From Bacillota bacterium (GTDB lineage Bacteria; Bacillota; Clostridia; Christensenellales; UMGS416), in contig JAEZSE010000021.1 of the NCBI GenBank assembly GCA_023421955.1, positions 18,591-82,590 of the forward strand: DNA of 64,000 bases, given 5' to 3'. This document shows positions 1 to 9,168 of this stretch, piece after piece. The position numbers were made by a program, and so were the translations under genes. The notes under the pieces were generated by a model that ran no database searches, had not been told where the DNA came from, and saw only the letters and a program-made list of their open reading frames with translations. Position 1 is the stretch's first letter. The number at the start of each line of letters is the position of its first letter.

Positions 1-1658
1 TCAATCACCATGATCGACGCGTTGGGGATGTTCACTCCCACCTCAATCACCGTGGTGGAGACCAGCACCATCGCCTCAGCCCGCCGAAAAGCATCCAGCG
101 CCGCGTCCTTGTCCTCTGCGGGCATCCGCCCGTGCACCAGCGCCATACCTACGCCGTGGAGCGCACCGGCTTTCAGCTCGTTATAAAGGTCTATTGCTGC
201 CTGGGCATCCAGCTTGTCTGACTCCTCGATCAATGGGCAGACAATGTAGGTCTGCTTGCCCAGCCTTGCCTGTTCGGCGATGTAGCGGTACATATCGCTT
301 TGCTTTTCCGGCGGCACGATGCGGGTGAGCACCGGCTTCCGGCCCGGCGGCAGCTCGTCCACAATCGAAACATCCAGGTCGCCGTAAAGGATCAACGCCA
401 ACGTGCGGGGCACCGGTGTGGCAGACATCACCAGCATGTCCGGTTCGCCGCCCTTTGCTTTGAGCGCCGATCGCTGCCGCACGCCAAATCGGTGCTGCTC
501 GTCGGTGACGACCAGGCCCAAATCCTTAAACTTCACGGCCTTTTCAATAAGGGCATGGGTGCCGGCCACCACCTGCCACGCGCTTGTTTGGATCGCCTGC
601 AGCGCGGCCTTCTTCTCAGCGCCCTTCATGCTGCCCTTCAGTAGGCCCACCGAAATGCCCAGTGGCTCCAGCACCTGCTTCAGGCTCTCGTAATGCTGGC
701 CGGCCAGGATCTCCGTGGGGGCCATCAGTGCCCCCTGCCGGCCTTCCATCGCAGCAAGATAAAGGGCCCCCAGCGCCAGCGCTGTCTTGCCTGAGCCCAC
801 ATCGCCCTGCACCAGCCGGTTCATCGGCACAGGGGAACGCAGGTCGGCTGCAATTTCACCCAGCACCCGCTTTTGCGCGCCGGTGAGCCGGAAGGGCAGC
901 GATGCCTCAAACCGGTTGACATTCCCTTCCGGGCAAAGCAATGGCTCGCGGCCCGCCGTAGTCTTTCGTCTTGCGCCGATGCTCCTGAGCATGATGAGGA
1001 ACAGCAGCAACTCCTCAAAGGCCAGCCGGAGCCTGGCAGCCTCCGCAGCCTCCACCGTGGCCGGCTTGTGAATGGATTGTATGGCGAAGTTGAGCTCCGC
1101 CAGGCCATGGCGCAGGCGGAAGCCCTGGGGCAGTGTGTCCTCCAGAGGTCCGGCGGCCTCCAGTGCGTCGGAAACAAGGTGGCGCAGCACCTTCTGGCTC
1201 AATGCCCCGGTGAGCGGATAGATGGGCAGGATGCCCGGCAGGTCCTCTCCGTCAAAGGGTTCATAACCGGGGTTTTGCATCGCCTTCTCACCGAACCGCG
1301 CTTCCACCCGCCCGAAAAACACCCAGCGCCCGCCCTTTTGGAGCTGGTCGGCAATCCAGGGTTGGTTATACCACACAGCAGCGCAACGGCCTGTGCCGTC
1401 GTCCAGCATGGCTTTCACAACCGTCAGGCCCTTCTTGGGCCGGTGCGTCTGGGGCTTGGTGCAGATGGTGGCCACGACCACCACGTCCTGACCGTGGCGG
1501 GTTTCGGCCAATGTGTCCGCATGGGATAGATCGCGGTAATCACGGGGCAGGTAATAAATGGCGTCGCCCACCGTATCGATGCCGATGCGGTGCAGGGCCT
1601 TGGCGCGGGCGGGGCCCACGCCCTTTAGATCAGTGACGGGGCGGTCCAGTGCGCGCAT
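1..1658 (-). CDS. recG: ATP-dependent DNA helicase RecG (C-terminus cut by window edge)
   Basis: RecG is a superfamily 2 helicase that remodels stalled replication forks and Holliday junctions. About 552 of roughly 680 codons are visible, so the gene is truncated by the window, not broken. Visible features in order are an N-terminal wedge/OB-fold region with the helix-hairpin-helix-like LKGVGPARA, helicase motif I GDVGSGKT, Ia APTEILAGQH, a DEQH box in motif II (VTDEQHRFGVRQR), motif III SATPVPRTL, and the start of motif V (STTVIEVGVNIPNAS). The ATG at 1658 is preceded by AAGGAG at a good distance. The gene faces away from the GH3 gene on its right. Confidence 0.95.
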   Translation of the reverse strand, partial: MRALDRPVTDLKGVGPARAKALHRIGIDTVGDAIYYLPRDYRDLSHADTLAETRHGQDVVVVATICTKPQTHRPKKGLTVVKAMLDDGTGRCAAVWYNQPWIADQLQKGGRWVFFGRVEARFGEKAMQNPGYEPFDGEDLPGILPIYPLTGALSQKVLRHLVSDALEAAGPLEDTLPQGFRLRHGLAELNFAIQSIHKPATVEAAEAARLRLAFEELLLFLIMLRSIGARRKTTAGREPLLCPEGNVNRFEASLPFRLTGAQKRVLGEIAADLRSPVPMNRLVQGDVGSGKTALALGALYLAAMEGRQGALMAPTEILAGQHYESLKQVLEPLGISVGLLKGSMKGAEKKAALQAIQTSAWQVVAGTHALIEKAVKFKDLGLVVTDEQHRFGVRQRSALKAKGGEPDMLVMSATPVPRTLALILYGDLDVSIVDELPPGRKPVLTRIVPPEKQSDMYRYIAEQARLGKQTYIVCPLIEESDKLDAQAAIDLYNELKAGALHGVGMALVHGRMPAEDKDAALDAFRRAEAMVLVSTTVIEVGVNIPNASIMVI

Positions 1659-1712
1659 GCTGCGCTCCTTTGTGAGGTTACAACAGGAATTATACGGAAA
1701 TAAAGCCATGAT

Positions 1713-1741
1713 TTCAAAGAGAATGTTCCTCATGCTATAAT
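1713..1741 (+). promoter_or_regulatory. Predicted extended -10 promoter of the GH3 gene
   Basis: TTCAAA, a 17-base spacer, then TGCTATAAT (extended -10). The expected transcription start coincides with the ATG at 1748, which suggests a leaderless message or use of the next ATG at 1772. Prediction from sequence only. Confidence 0.5.
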
Positions 1742-1747
1742 AATCAC

Positions 1748-3031
1748 ATGACAAAGAGAATCATCACAATGCCAAAGTATTGGATCCGCGCCATGGCCCT
1801 GGCGTTGGCGCTTGTATTGCTGCAGGCATGTGCGGTCACTACGCTGCCAGCCACCACAGCCACGCCGCAGGCAAACACCGCCACAGCAACGCCATCAGTG
1901 GCACCGACTCCCTCCCCCTCGCCTTCTCCCATACCGACCCCGTCACCCACCGATCCCCCACCACCAACCCCCACGCCCACCACCCAACCCACGCCTGGCC
2001 CATCGTTGACAGCAGAGCAAATCGTGGCCTCCATGACCGACGAAGAACTGCTCGGCCAGATGGTGATGCTTGGCTTTGCCGGCAGGGAGACAATGCCGGA
2101 GGAGGTGGCTGCGCTTTACCATGATTACAAGGTGGGCGGCGTGATGCTCTTCGGCTGGAACGTAAAGAATTTCGAACAGACCAAACGGCTGACAACCGCG
2201 TTGGAGGAAATCAACCCCACTCCCCAACTGCCGCTCTTCATCGCCATCGATGAGGAGGGCGGCATCGTGCACCGGCTGCCCTGGAGGCCCTCCACCCGCT
2301 CGGCGGCCACGATGGGCCGCCGCAACAACACCAAGGAAATCTATGACCAATACTTCCGGGTGGCCAAGGAGCTCCGGAGGGTCGGCGTGAACATCAACTT
2401 TGCTCCGGTGCTGGATATTGCGCCGGACCCCAGCCAGACCTTTATGGGCAACCGCATGTTTGGCACCGACCCCAAGAAGGTGTCAAAGCTGGTCGGGTAC
2501 GCCATCGCCGGCACTCAGGACGGTGGCGTGCTGGCCCTGGGCAAGCATTTCCCCGGCCATGGCCTGACCGCCGAAGATTCCCACAAAGTGCTGCCGGTCG
2601 TGACTGCCACCAAGGCAGAACTCAAAAATTATGCCCTGAAGCCTTTTGCCGCCGCAATCGAAAAGAAGGTGGACGCCATCCTGGTGGGCCACCTGTTGGT
2701 GCCGTCATTGGACAGCAAGTGCCCGGCGAGCCTCAGCAAAACCGTGATCACCGGCCTGCTCCGCAACGAAATGGGCTTTCAAGGGCTGGTGTTTTCCGAT
2801 GACATGCGCATGGGCGCCATCACAAGTAACTATAAAATCGGCGAGGCCTGTGTGAAGTTCATCCTGGCCGGCGGCGATGTGGTGCTGATCGGCAAATATA
2901 CAGAGAAGCAGAAAGCCGCGCTGGAAACCCTGGCAGAAGCTGTGAAGAGCGGCAGGATCACAAGGGCGCGGCTGGAGGAAAGTGCCCTGAGGATTGTGCG
3001 GGCGAAGATGAGGCTGGCAGCAACGAAGTAG
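1748..3031 (+). CDS. Glycoside hydrolase family 3 beta-N-acetylhexosaminidase, lipoprotein (NagZ-like)
   Basis: Predicted exported lipoprotein that cleaves terminal beta-N-acetylglucosamine, probably from peptidoglycan or other glycans. The N-terminus has a hydrophobic signal ending in the lipobox LLQAC, then a long Thr/Pro/Ser linker (about residues 30-90), then a GH3 domain. The diagnostic NagZ-type motif KHFPGHG followed by DSH sits in the middle, and the nucleophile motif FSDDMRMGAI is near residue 351. In the NagZ subgroup the Asp-His pair of KHFPGHG...DSH acts as acid/base. The start at 1748 lacks a clear ribosome binding site; ATG at 1772 is an alternative that keeps the whole signal peptide. 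It is divergent from recG. Confidence 0.88.
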   Translation: MTKRIITMPKYWIRAMALALALVLLQACAVTTLPATTATPQANTATATPSVAPTPSPSPSPIPTPSPTDPPPPTPTPTTQPTPGPSLTAEQIVASMTDEELLGQMVMLGFAGRETMPEEVAALYHDYKVGGVMLFGWNVKNFEQTKRLTTALEEINPTPQLPLFIAIDEEGGIVHRLPWRPSTRSAATMGRRNNTKEIYDQYFRVAKELRRVGVNINFAPVLDIAPDPSQTFMGNRMFGTDPKKVSKLVGYAIAGTQDGGVLALGKHFPGHGLTAEDSHKVLPVVTATKAELKNYALKPFAAAIEKKVDAILVGHLLVPSLDSKCPASLSKTVITGLLRNEMGFQGLVFSDDMRMGAITSNYKIGEACVKFILAGGDVVLIGKYTEKQKAALETLAEAVKSGRITRARLEESALRIVRAKMRLAATK

Positions 3032-3085
3032 AATAATCAAGCCATCCTCATCAATGTTTAGGCGGCCTTGAATACAAGTAGAAAG

Positions 3086-4186
3086 TTATTGACAAGCCTT
3101 CACAATACCTTCGATGTATTCCAGGGGAGTCACGGTGTCCATCGCATCGCGCACTTCAGAAAAGATCACAATAACCAGCTTGTGATCTGGCACTACCACC
3201 AAGTACTGCCCGCCGTAACCCATCCCGAAAAACGCTTCATGGCCATCGAATTCATTGATCCACCAATGGTATCCATACTCTCCGAAATGATAATCCCCTT
3301 GAGAATGCACGGTGGTGGAGTCCAAAACCCACTTCTCGGAAACGATCCGCTTGTCATCCCAGGTGCCGCCATTGAGATAGAGCAAACCTATTTTTGCCAG
3401 ATCCCTTGCTGTCATATCGAGCCCAAAGCCGCCTGTGCTGGAGCCATCCTGCGATGGAATCCAGTCCACATCCGGTATTCCAAGGGGCCGAAACAAATAC
3501 TTCATGCCATAATCATACTCAGACAATCCCGTGCGCTTCTTGAGGATTGCCGCAAGCAGCTGGGAACCACCGGTGCTATAATTCCAAATCACACCCGGTT
3601 CGCTCACCATTGGCCGATCCAGAACAAAACCATTCCAATCCTTTGCATTCCATAACGGTCCAATGGAGAAATTCCAATCCGTCCACTCCGGCCATTCAAG
3701 CCCGGAGGTCATTGTCAGCACATGCTCCAGAGTGATGCTCTTCTTCAGTTCCGAGTCGAAAGCCTTTGCATACTCAGGGAAATAACCCTCAATTTTCTCG
3801 TCAATCCCCCTAATTTCTCCCTGATCGAGTGCGATACCAACCAAGATGGAAGTGATACTCTTGGTAACCGAATTCACTGGGTAACGCCTGTTTAAGTCTC
3901 CATCTTTGTAATACTCTGAAATGATATATCCATCCTGCACCAAAACCATGGATTGAACAAGAGAATTGCTGACTGTCTGCTCAACAGTGGCAAGTTGCTC
4001 AACATTGATCTTCTGCGGATCAGGTTCTTTCGTCTTCCAGGATTCTGTGGGCCAATAATCCTGCTGTGATGATTGCTTGATGTTTCCCGCGGCATCCTGG
4101 CTTCCAGCACAAGATGAAAGCAAACACATCACAATTATGCAGAAAATGACAAGCAGTGAGTTCGTGCGTGTTTTATTTATAGCCAT
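3086..4186 (-). CDS. Serine hydrolase, beta-lactamase / class C penicillin-binding family, lipoprotein
   Basis: Member of the beta-lactamase-like serine hydrolase family (COG1680). Such proteins are D-Ala-D-Ala peptidases, esterases or amidases, and the substrate cannot be told from sequence. From the chosen start the protein has a signal peptide with lipobox LSSC (Cys26), the SxxK motif SVTK (Ser106-Lys109), a tyrosine motif in WNYSTGG and a C-terminal HWW region. The start at 4186 is preferred over an in-frame start further upstream (4249) because AGAGGA lies just before it and the hydrophobic signal begins there. It converges with the GH3 gene, with a 54-base gap. Confidence 0.85.
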   Translation of the reverse strand: MAINKTRTNSLLVIFCIIVMCLLSSCAGSQDAAGNIKQSSQQDYWPTESWKTKEPDPQKINVEQLATVEQTVSNSLVQSMVLVQDGYIISEYYKDGDLNRRYPVNSVTKSITSILVGIALDQGEIRGIDEKIEGYFPEYAKAFDSELKKSITLEHVLTMTSGLEWPEWTDWNFSIGPLWNAKDWNGFVLDRPMVSEPGVIWNYSTGGSQLLAAILKKRTGLSEYDYGMKYLFRPLGIPDVDWIPSQDGSSTGGFGLDMTARDLAKIGLLYLNGGTWDDKRIVSEKWVLDSTTVHSQGDYHFGEYGYHWWINEFDGHEAFFGMGYGGQYLVVVPDHKLVIVIFSEVRDAMDTVTPLEYIEGIVKACQ

Positions 4187-4378
4187 TATCCTCTGCCCTT
4201 CATCGTTTGCGTGTTTGATCATACTACAGGAAAAACTCCCGTCTGTCATCCGAAATCTTCAACTTTTGCACTCATAGAAACAATTCTATTTGGCAGTCAG
4301 AACACATGATGCTAATGTTTCTTCTCACAATGAACGAAATACACTAAGAGAAAAAGAATCCGCCATCGGCAGAGGGCT

Positions 4379-5125
4379 ATGACTTTGAACCTAAACAGCA
4401 TCAATGTCAATTATTCCGCACCATCAACCAATGGCCACCCGCTCTTCATCAGTAAAGAAGAATTGGCGGGCTTTTCAAGCGTGCTGAACCGCGCCATCGG
4501 CCAGTCCCAAGGCCAGACAAACACTGGTTATGATGCCATCTTTGCGGCGGCAGCGCAGAAATACAACGTGCCGCTGAACTTATTGAAGGCCGTGGCAAAG
4601 GTGGAGTCCAACTACCACGCAAATGCCACCTCCCGCTGCGGCGCCATGGGCATTATGCAGCTGATGCCGCGCACGGCAGCATGGCTTGGCGTCAAGGATG
4701 CCTACGACCCCGAACAGAACATCATGGGCGGGGCCAAATACCTGAACATGCTGCTGAAAAAGTACGACGGCGATGTGGAGCTCACCCTCGCCGCCTACAA
4801 CGCAGGGCCCGGCACCGTGCACAAACACGGCAACACCGTGCCGTCCTTCGCGCAGGGTTATGTGAACAAGGTGCTGCGCAATGTGATTGGGGAACTCTCC
4901 ACCGCATCCTATGGTGCATCCGGCACACAGGCCGTAACATCCGGCAGCGGCATCGCCCAAGCCGTGGCGGCAAGCACAGTGGCAGCCCCTGCCGAGGTGC
5001 AGAGTGTCGGTGGTGAAAACCTGCCCACGCTGCTCATGCTGAAGATTACAGCCGAAATGAAACTGCTTGAAGCGCTGGATACTGACCAGGAGCCGGGCAA
5101 TGTGATCTTCCAATGCCTAGAATAA
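4379..5125 (+). CDS. Lytic transglycosylase, SLT domain
   Basis: Cleaves the glycan strand of peptidoglycan by the lytic transglycosylase reaction. The SLT domain spans about residues 50-170. It has the catalytic glutamate in KVESNYH (Glu76), then GIMQLMPRTA, then the AAYNAGPG motif, all diagnostic of the soluble lytic transglycosylase fold. There is no signal peptide. The first 45 residues are polar and Ser/Asn-rich, as in clostridial SLT proteins exported by non-Sec routes or linked to flagella, but no flagellar gene is nearby. The C-terminal 70 residues are Ala/Ser-rich and of unknown role. CAGAGGG precedes the ATG. A strong terminator follows at 5155. Confidence 0.9.
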   Translation: MTLNLNSINVNYSAPSTNGHPLFISKEELAGFSSVLNRAIGQSQGQTNTGYDAIFAAAAQKYNVPLNLLKAVAKVESNYHANATSRCGAMGIMQLMPRTAAWLGVKDAYDPEQNIMGGAKYLNMLLKKYDGDVELTLAAYNAGPGTVHKHGNTVPSFAQGYVNKVLRNVIGELSTASYGASGTQAVTSGSGIAQAVAASTVAAPAEVQSVGGENLPTLLMLKITAEMKLLEALDTDQEPGNVIFQCLE

Positions 5126-5154
5126 CCCTCAGAATATCATTCAGACTGCACCTT

Positions 5155-5185
5155 CTGCCTTGACGAAACCGTCAAGGCAGTTTTT
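5155..5185 (+). terminator. Rho-independent terminator of the transglycosylase gene
   Basis: Perfect 11-base-pair stem (CTGCCTTGACG / CGTCAAGGCAG) with an AAAC loop, followed directly by five T. The T run is also the start of the -35 box of the next promoter. Confidence 0.93.
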
Positions 5186-5211
5186 ACATCTGTCCATTTC
5201 AGTGCTATACT
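5183..5211 (+). promoter_or_regulatory. Predicted promoter of the SGNH hydrolase gene
   Basis: TTTACA, a 17-base spacer, then TATACT preceded by TGC (extended -10). It sits immediately behind the terminator at 5155-5185 and about 45 bases before the RBS-supported start at 5256. Confidence 0.65.
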
Positions 5212-5255
5212 GTTGCATGCCAATATACAAGCCAACAAAAACATCGGAGGCAGTG

Positions 5256-5978
5256 ATGGAATTCCTGAAGAAGCTCTCTGAAAGAAACACCAACCTGTTT
5301 GGCACAGCGCCGGTCACAGCAGCGTTCCTGGGCGACAGTGTGACGCACGGCAGCTTTGAGATCTTCATGGCCGGAGACAGCAAGATTGACGCTCTTTACG
5401 ACCACGAAAATGTATATCATGCCCGGTTCCGGAAGTTGCTCAACCAGCTCTACCCCGCTGTGCCGTTGAACATTGTGAACGCAGGGATCGGCGGTGACAG
5501 CGCCCCCAATGGCCTGAAACGCCTGGAGCGCGACGTGCTGCGGTTTTCCCCGGACCTGGTGGTGGTTTGCTACGGCCTGAACGATGCCCATAAAGGTGTG
5601 GAAAAAGTGGGTGAATACGCCGATGCTCTGCGCGGAATCTTCCGGCTTCTGAAAGAGAAAGAAATTGAGACGGTCTTTCTGACCCCCAATATGATGAACA
5701 CAAGGATTAGCCCCCTGATCAAGGACCAGTTTTTGATTGACCTGGCTGTGAAGTGCGCCGGGCTTCAGAACGACGGCGTGATGGATGCCTACATGCAGTG
5801 CGCAAGCGAAGTTTGTGCAGAGGAAGGTGTGCCGGTGTGCGACTGCTACAAGACCTGGAAGCAGCTGGATCGTTACGGCGCAGATGTGACGGCCCTCTTG
5901 GCTAACCACCTCAACCACCCCACCAGAGAGATGCACGGGTTGTTTGCGCAGGCGCTGCTTGACACGCTGCTGCTGTGA
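5256..5978 (+). CDS. SGNH/GDSL-type esterase or lipase
   Basis: SGNH-family hydrolase of about 240 residues, probably a deacylase or esterase with unknown substrate. Block I GDS is present as FLGDSVTHGSF near the N-terminus. The block II glycine is in NAGIGGDSAPNGL and the block III Asn in CYGLNDAH. The block V Asp/His is plausibly near the C-terminus (NHLNHPT). The start at 5256 is chosen because CGGAGG lies five bases upstream; in-frame ATGs at 5160 and 5217 have no ribosome binding site, and 5160 lies within the preceding terminator. No signal peptide, so probably cytoplasmic. Confidence 0.87.
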   Translation: MEFLKKLSERNTNLFGTAPVTAAFLGDSVTHGSFEIFMAGDSKIDALYDHENVYHARFRKLLNQLYPAVPLNIVNAGIGGDSAPNGLKRLERDVLRFSPDLVVVCYGLNDAHKGVEKVGEYADALRGIFRLLKEKEIETVFLTPNMMNTRISPLIKDQFLIDLAVKCAGLQNDGVMDAYMQCASEVCAEEGVPVCDCYKTWKQLDRYGADVTALLANHLNHPTREMHGLFAQALLDTLLL

Positions 5979-5996
5979 TCTCTGGATCAAGCTGCC

Positions 5997-6029
5997 AAAA
6001 GGCCTCCGTGAGATTTCACGGAGGCCTTT
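5997..6029. terminator. Bidirectional terminator between convergent genes
   Basis: AAAAGGCCTCCGTGA and TCACGGAGGCCTTT form a long GC-rich stem with a GATT loop. The A and T flanks let it end both the plus-strand SGNH gene and the minus-strand LCP gene. Confidence 0.92.
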
Positions 6030-6084
6030 GCAATCAAATATTTGTACAAATCGAAGAAGAACCCGATGTGCCCCTTGCTCCGCG

Positions 6085-7524
6085 TCAGCGAAAATCCACG
6101 TCCACCTCGTTGATGGCCGGGTCCAGCCAGAAAGGCCGGGAATACTGCCACACCAGCTTTTCCTTATAGTCAATGAGTTTCGCCATCTTCTCTGCACTTG
6201 AGCGCATGGCTTTAATCTCCGATGCCATCTTGCGCCGGTCAGCGCTGCTCAGGGAGACTGATGCGCGGTCATAGGCAACCTGCGCCGCCTGATACGCCTC
6301 CAGTGTGGATTTCGCAGCCTTCTGCGCTTCGTCGCCAGCGGCATGATAGGTTCTCGCATAATCCAGCAACTGCTGCACGGTCTTGAGTGACCGGATTGCG
6401 TCCAGGCCATAGTTCATGAGCCACACAGCATAATCATGGGAGCAATGCACCTGTTCCGGCACATCTACTCCATAAACTGTCTTGATGATTGTTTGCCGCT
6501 GTTTCTGGTCGGTAAAGGTGTAACGCCAGCCTCCGTTGTCATAACGGGGACCTTCCATGGAATACATGCCGATCTTGTCAGGGTTCAAGCTTTTGGCAAA
6601 GTTGGCCAGCGCAAGTGTCTGCTCCATATTTGTATTGGTATAAATGCCGCTTGCGGCTGAGCTCACGAGGTCCGGCAGCATGGAGAGTTTCCCGTTCTTC
6701 TTTAGCTGCTCAAATAGGGCTACCAGCATCTTCTTCTGCCGCTTCACCCGGTTCGAGTCGCCCTGCTCCGGTCCCGCTTTCCTGGTTCGCATGTAAAACA
6801 GCACGTCGGCACCGTTCATGTGCTGCATGCCCTTCTTGCCCAGGCGGCTGTAGGCACGGTTTTCCACTTCATAATCCACGCCGCCGATGGTATCAATCAC
6901 CTTGATCAGCGAGGTGAAATCCACCGCGTAATAATAGTCCACGGAAAGACCACCCAGCATGTATTCTGCCGCTTCACAGACTTTCCGGAAACCGCCGCCA
7001 TCCTTGGCTGCAAAACCGCCGCCTACATTAAACGACGCGTTCAGCTTATAGACGCCGTTCATGATATGTGTCGCGTGCACAAATGTGTCGCGGGGCAGCG
7101 AAATGAGGTCTGCTGTTTTCTTTTTGAAGTTGATCGCCACCACCATCATCACATCGGCGTGCGGATCCCGCCCGGAGCCCTTGCCCGCAGTTTGGCTCCT
7201 GTCCACACCAATCAAGATGATGTTGAGAATGTCAGCGTCCTCAGTGATGCCCGGCGTAGGCACCGGAGTTGGCGCCGGGGTGGGCGTCTGATCCGGCTCA
7301 TTCGTGGCTTGGTTGCTTTTACCAGGGTCATTCGGTGTGGCTGTGGGCGCAATCGTCCCGGTTGCCACAGGCTTCATTGTGGATTGGGGAAAGAGGTTCT
7401 GCGGCGTATATAGGATGCGATACGCTTTCACTCCGCCGACCGACAGCAGCGCCAGCGCCACAGCGGCAACACTCACCCACACCACACGCTTGCGGTTGGA
7501 AAAAAACTTTTTCAGCATGTTCAT
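6085..7524 (-). CDS. LytR-CpsA-Psr (LCP) family cell-wall glycopolymer transferase
   Basis: LCP enzymes attach teichoic acids or capsular polymers from lipid carriers to peptidoglycan on the outer face of the membrane. The protein has a short cytoplasmic N-terminus, one membrane helix (VWVSVAAVALALLSVGG), a Thr/Pro-rich linker and the LCP domain. Conserved blocks are NIILIGVDRS, a DPHADVMMVVAIN block, SLPRDTFV, the YYYAVDFTSLIKVIDTIGGV region, and MRTRKAGPEQGDSNRVKRQ, which carries the conserved Arg residues. A helical C-terminal extension (about residues 390-480) is rich in Ala/Lys. The start is uncertain: GTG at 7542 has AGGAG only one base away and ATG at 7524 has none at normal spacing. 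Confidence 0.9.
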   Translation of the reverse strand: MNMLKKFFSNRKRVVWVSVAAVALALLSVGGVKAYRILYTPQNLFPQSTMKPVATGTIAPTATPNDPGKSNQATNEPDQTPTPAPTPVPTPGITEDADILNIILIGVDRSQTAGKGSGRDPHADVMMVVAINFKKKTADLISLPRDTFVHATHIMNGVYKLNASFNVGGGFAAKDGGGFRKVCEAAEYMLGGLSVDYYYAVDFTSLIKVIDTIGGVDYEVENRAYSRLGKKGMQHMNGADVLFYMRTRKAGPEQGDSNRVKRQKKMLVALFEQLKKNGKLSMLPDLVSSAASGIYTNTNMEQTLALANFAKSLNPDKIGMYSMEGPRYDNGGWRYTFTDQKQRQTIIKTVYGVDVPEQVHCSHDYAVWLMNYGLDAIRSLKTVQQLLDYARTYHAAGDEAQKAAKSTLEAYQAAQVAYDRASVSLSSADRRKMASEIKAMRSSAEKMAKLIDYKEKLVWQYSRPFWLDPAINEVDVDFR

Positions 7525-7662
7525 GATACGGCTGCCCGACACGCTCCTATTGATAAAGTGTTCTGCGATATTTTATCACAATCTTATCAGGAATAGATAC
7601 AAACATAGATTCTGCACTTATTCTTATAGCAATATTTTCGATGTCGCATGTATTTTTCCTTC

Positions 7663-9168
7663 TCATCTCATCCTGGTTCCGTCGCCAGACCGGCGGGAGT
7701 GCGTTGCCGGTGGACTTGAACCACGCTTTCCTGCTCTGGCCAGAAGGATTACCAAGGCTGCAGCGGCAGCCAGCACCACGGCAGCGATCAGCAGCAGGGC
7801 AGTCATCCCTCCGCCGGGGGGATTGTCCTGTGCTGCTCCCGTTGCGGATGGCTCTGGCGTAAGCTCAGCGATGGTGGTTGTGGCCGGAGCTTGTGTGGGT
7901 GTGGGGGCCACAGTCGGCTCCGGTGTGGCGAGTTTTTCCACGCTTCGGGAAGCCACAAGGTCACAGGTGAGCACGGGCTTGTCCTCAAACGAATAGATGA
8001 CAGTGCCCACTGTCTCACCGCTTTGGATCGGCGCCGTATCTTTGACAATATGGATCTCCCGGCTGAGCAGGTTCGGATCATCAGCGATAGGGTCGATTTT
8101 CTCCTTGCGGCCGGTAATCCACCCATCACCCTGCGGCTGTATCGTCAGGGTCAGGTTGCCTTGCTCCGGATCGTCCGCAGCGGCCTCTTTCACCGGCAGC
8201 TGCACCGTCTGGCCTGTCAGCACTTCGCGCAAGTTGACAGTTCCAAAATAGTTGAAGCCATATTCAAACATCGTGACGCTATCCGGCCACATCTTGTTTC
8301 GCTCTTCCACAAACAGATCCACCGCAATGAGCTTCCTGCCATCCTTTTCTGCCGCGGATACCAGGCAGTTCTTTGCCATGCTGGTGAACCCGGTCTTGAT
8401 GCCCTTGGCATACACATAGCCATACACGTCGTCGAAAAGCAGCATGTTGGAGCTGGAAAACTCCCTGGGCTTGCTCGTTTTGTTGGTGGGCTCAATCCTG
8501 CCTGACGGGGTGCTGACGAGCGCTGCGAAATCCGGCTGCTTCATCGCTTCCCTCGCAAGAGTGGCCATATCGAGCGCGGTGGTGTAGTGATCCTCACTTT
8601 CGGTCAGGCCGTTGGTGCAGGTGTAATGCGTGCCGGTCATGCCCAGCGCCTGTGCTTTCTGGTTCATCTGCTCCACAAAAGCGTTCACCGAGCCCGCCAC
8701 ATGGATGGCGATGGCGTCGGCCGCGTCGTTGGCCGACCGCAGCATCAGTGCTTCCAACAGGTCACGAAAAGCGATCTTCTCGCCCTTTTTCAGGCTGATG
8801 TTCACAGAATCGAAGGCGAAATCCCCCTCGGGCAGCTTGCCCACCGTCACAATGCCATCCTGATCCTTACCGCTTTCCAGCGCCAGCAGGCATGTCATGA
8901 TCTTGGTGGTGCTGGCTGGATACCGCTTCAGTTTGGCGCTTTTGGCAAACAGCACCTTGCCCGTAATGGCATCGATGAGGATCGCAGATCCTCCATTGAT
9001 CCCATCCGGCTGCAGCACGCCGCCGGGTGCGAGCGTATCCCAATCCCTGGGCGAGGCGGTGCCCACCGGCTGGGGCACGGCAGCACCGTTGGGTTCCGCC
9101 AACGCAGCCGGTGAGATCAACAGCGCGCAAAGCAGCATCGCGATTGCCGGCAGGATCAGTTTCTTCAT
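7663..9168 (-). CDS. dacF: D-alanyl-D-alanine carboxypeptidase (DacF/PBP5 type, peptidase S11)
   Basis: Trims the terminal D-Ala from peptidoglycan stem peptides. It has a signal peptide ending near AALA (residue 24), the SxxK motif STTK (Ser86-Lys89), the SxN motif SAN (145-147) and KTG (258-260), all with family spacing. A PBP5-like C-terminal domain, a Pro/Thr linker, and a C-terminal membrane helix (ALLLIAAVVLAAAAALVILLA) with basic tail follow. This tail differs from the amphipathic anchor of classic PBP5. The ATG at 9168 overlaps the stop of the upstream luxC-like gene (ATGA), so the two are translationally coupled; TTGGAG lies seven bases upstream. At 501 residues it is longer than typical DacF because of the linker and anchor. 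Confidence 0.94.
   Translation of the reverse strand: MKKLILPAIAMLLCALLISPAALAEPNGAAVPQPVGTASPRDWDTLAPGGVLQPDGINGGSAILIDAITGKVLFAKSAKLKRYPASTTKIMTCLLALESGKDQDGIVTVGKLPEGDFAFDSVNISLKKGEKIAFRDLLEALMLRSANDAADAIAIHVAGSVNAFVEQMNQKAQALGMTGTHYTCTNGLTESEDHYTTALDMATLAREAMKQPDFAALVSTPSGRIEPTNKTSKPREFSSSNMLLFDDVYGYVYAKGIKTGFTSMAKNCLVSAAEKDGRKLIAVDLFVEERNKMWPDSVTMFEYGFNYFGTVNLREVLTGQTVQLPVKEAAADDPEQGNLTLTIQPQGDGWITGRKEKIDPIADDPNLLSREIHIVKDTAPIQSGETVGTVIYSFEDKPVLTCDLVASRSVEKLATPEPTVAPTPTQAPATTTIAELTPEPSATGAAQDNPPGGGMTALLLIAAVVLAAAAALVILLARAGKRGSSPPATHSRRSGDGTRMR

Noticed and set aside
5205..6197. 330-residue minus-strand frame over the SGNH gene
   Set aside because: Crosses a strong terminator, has no ribosome binding site and mirrors the SGNH codons.
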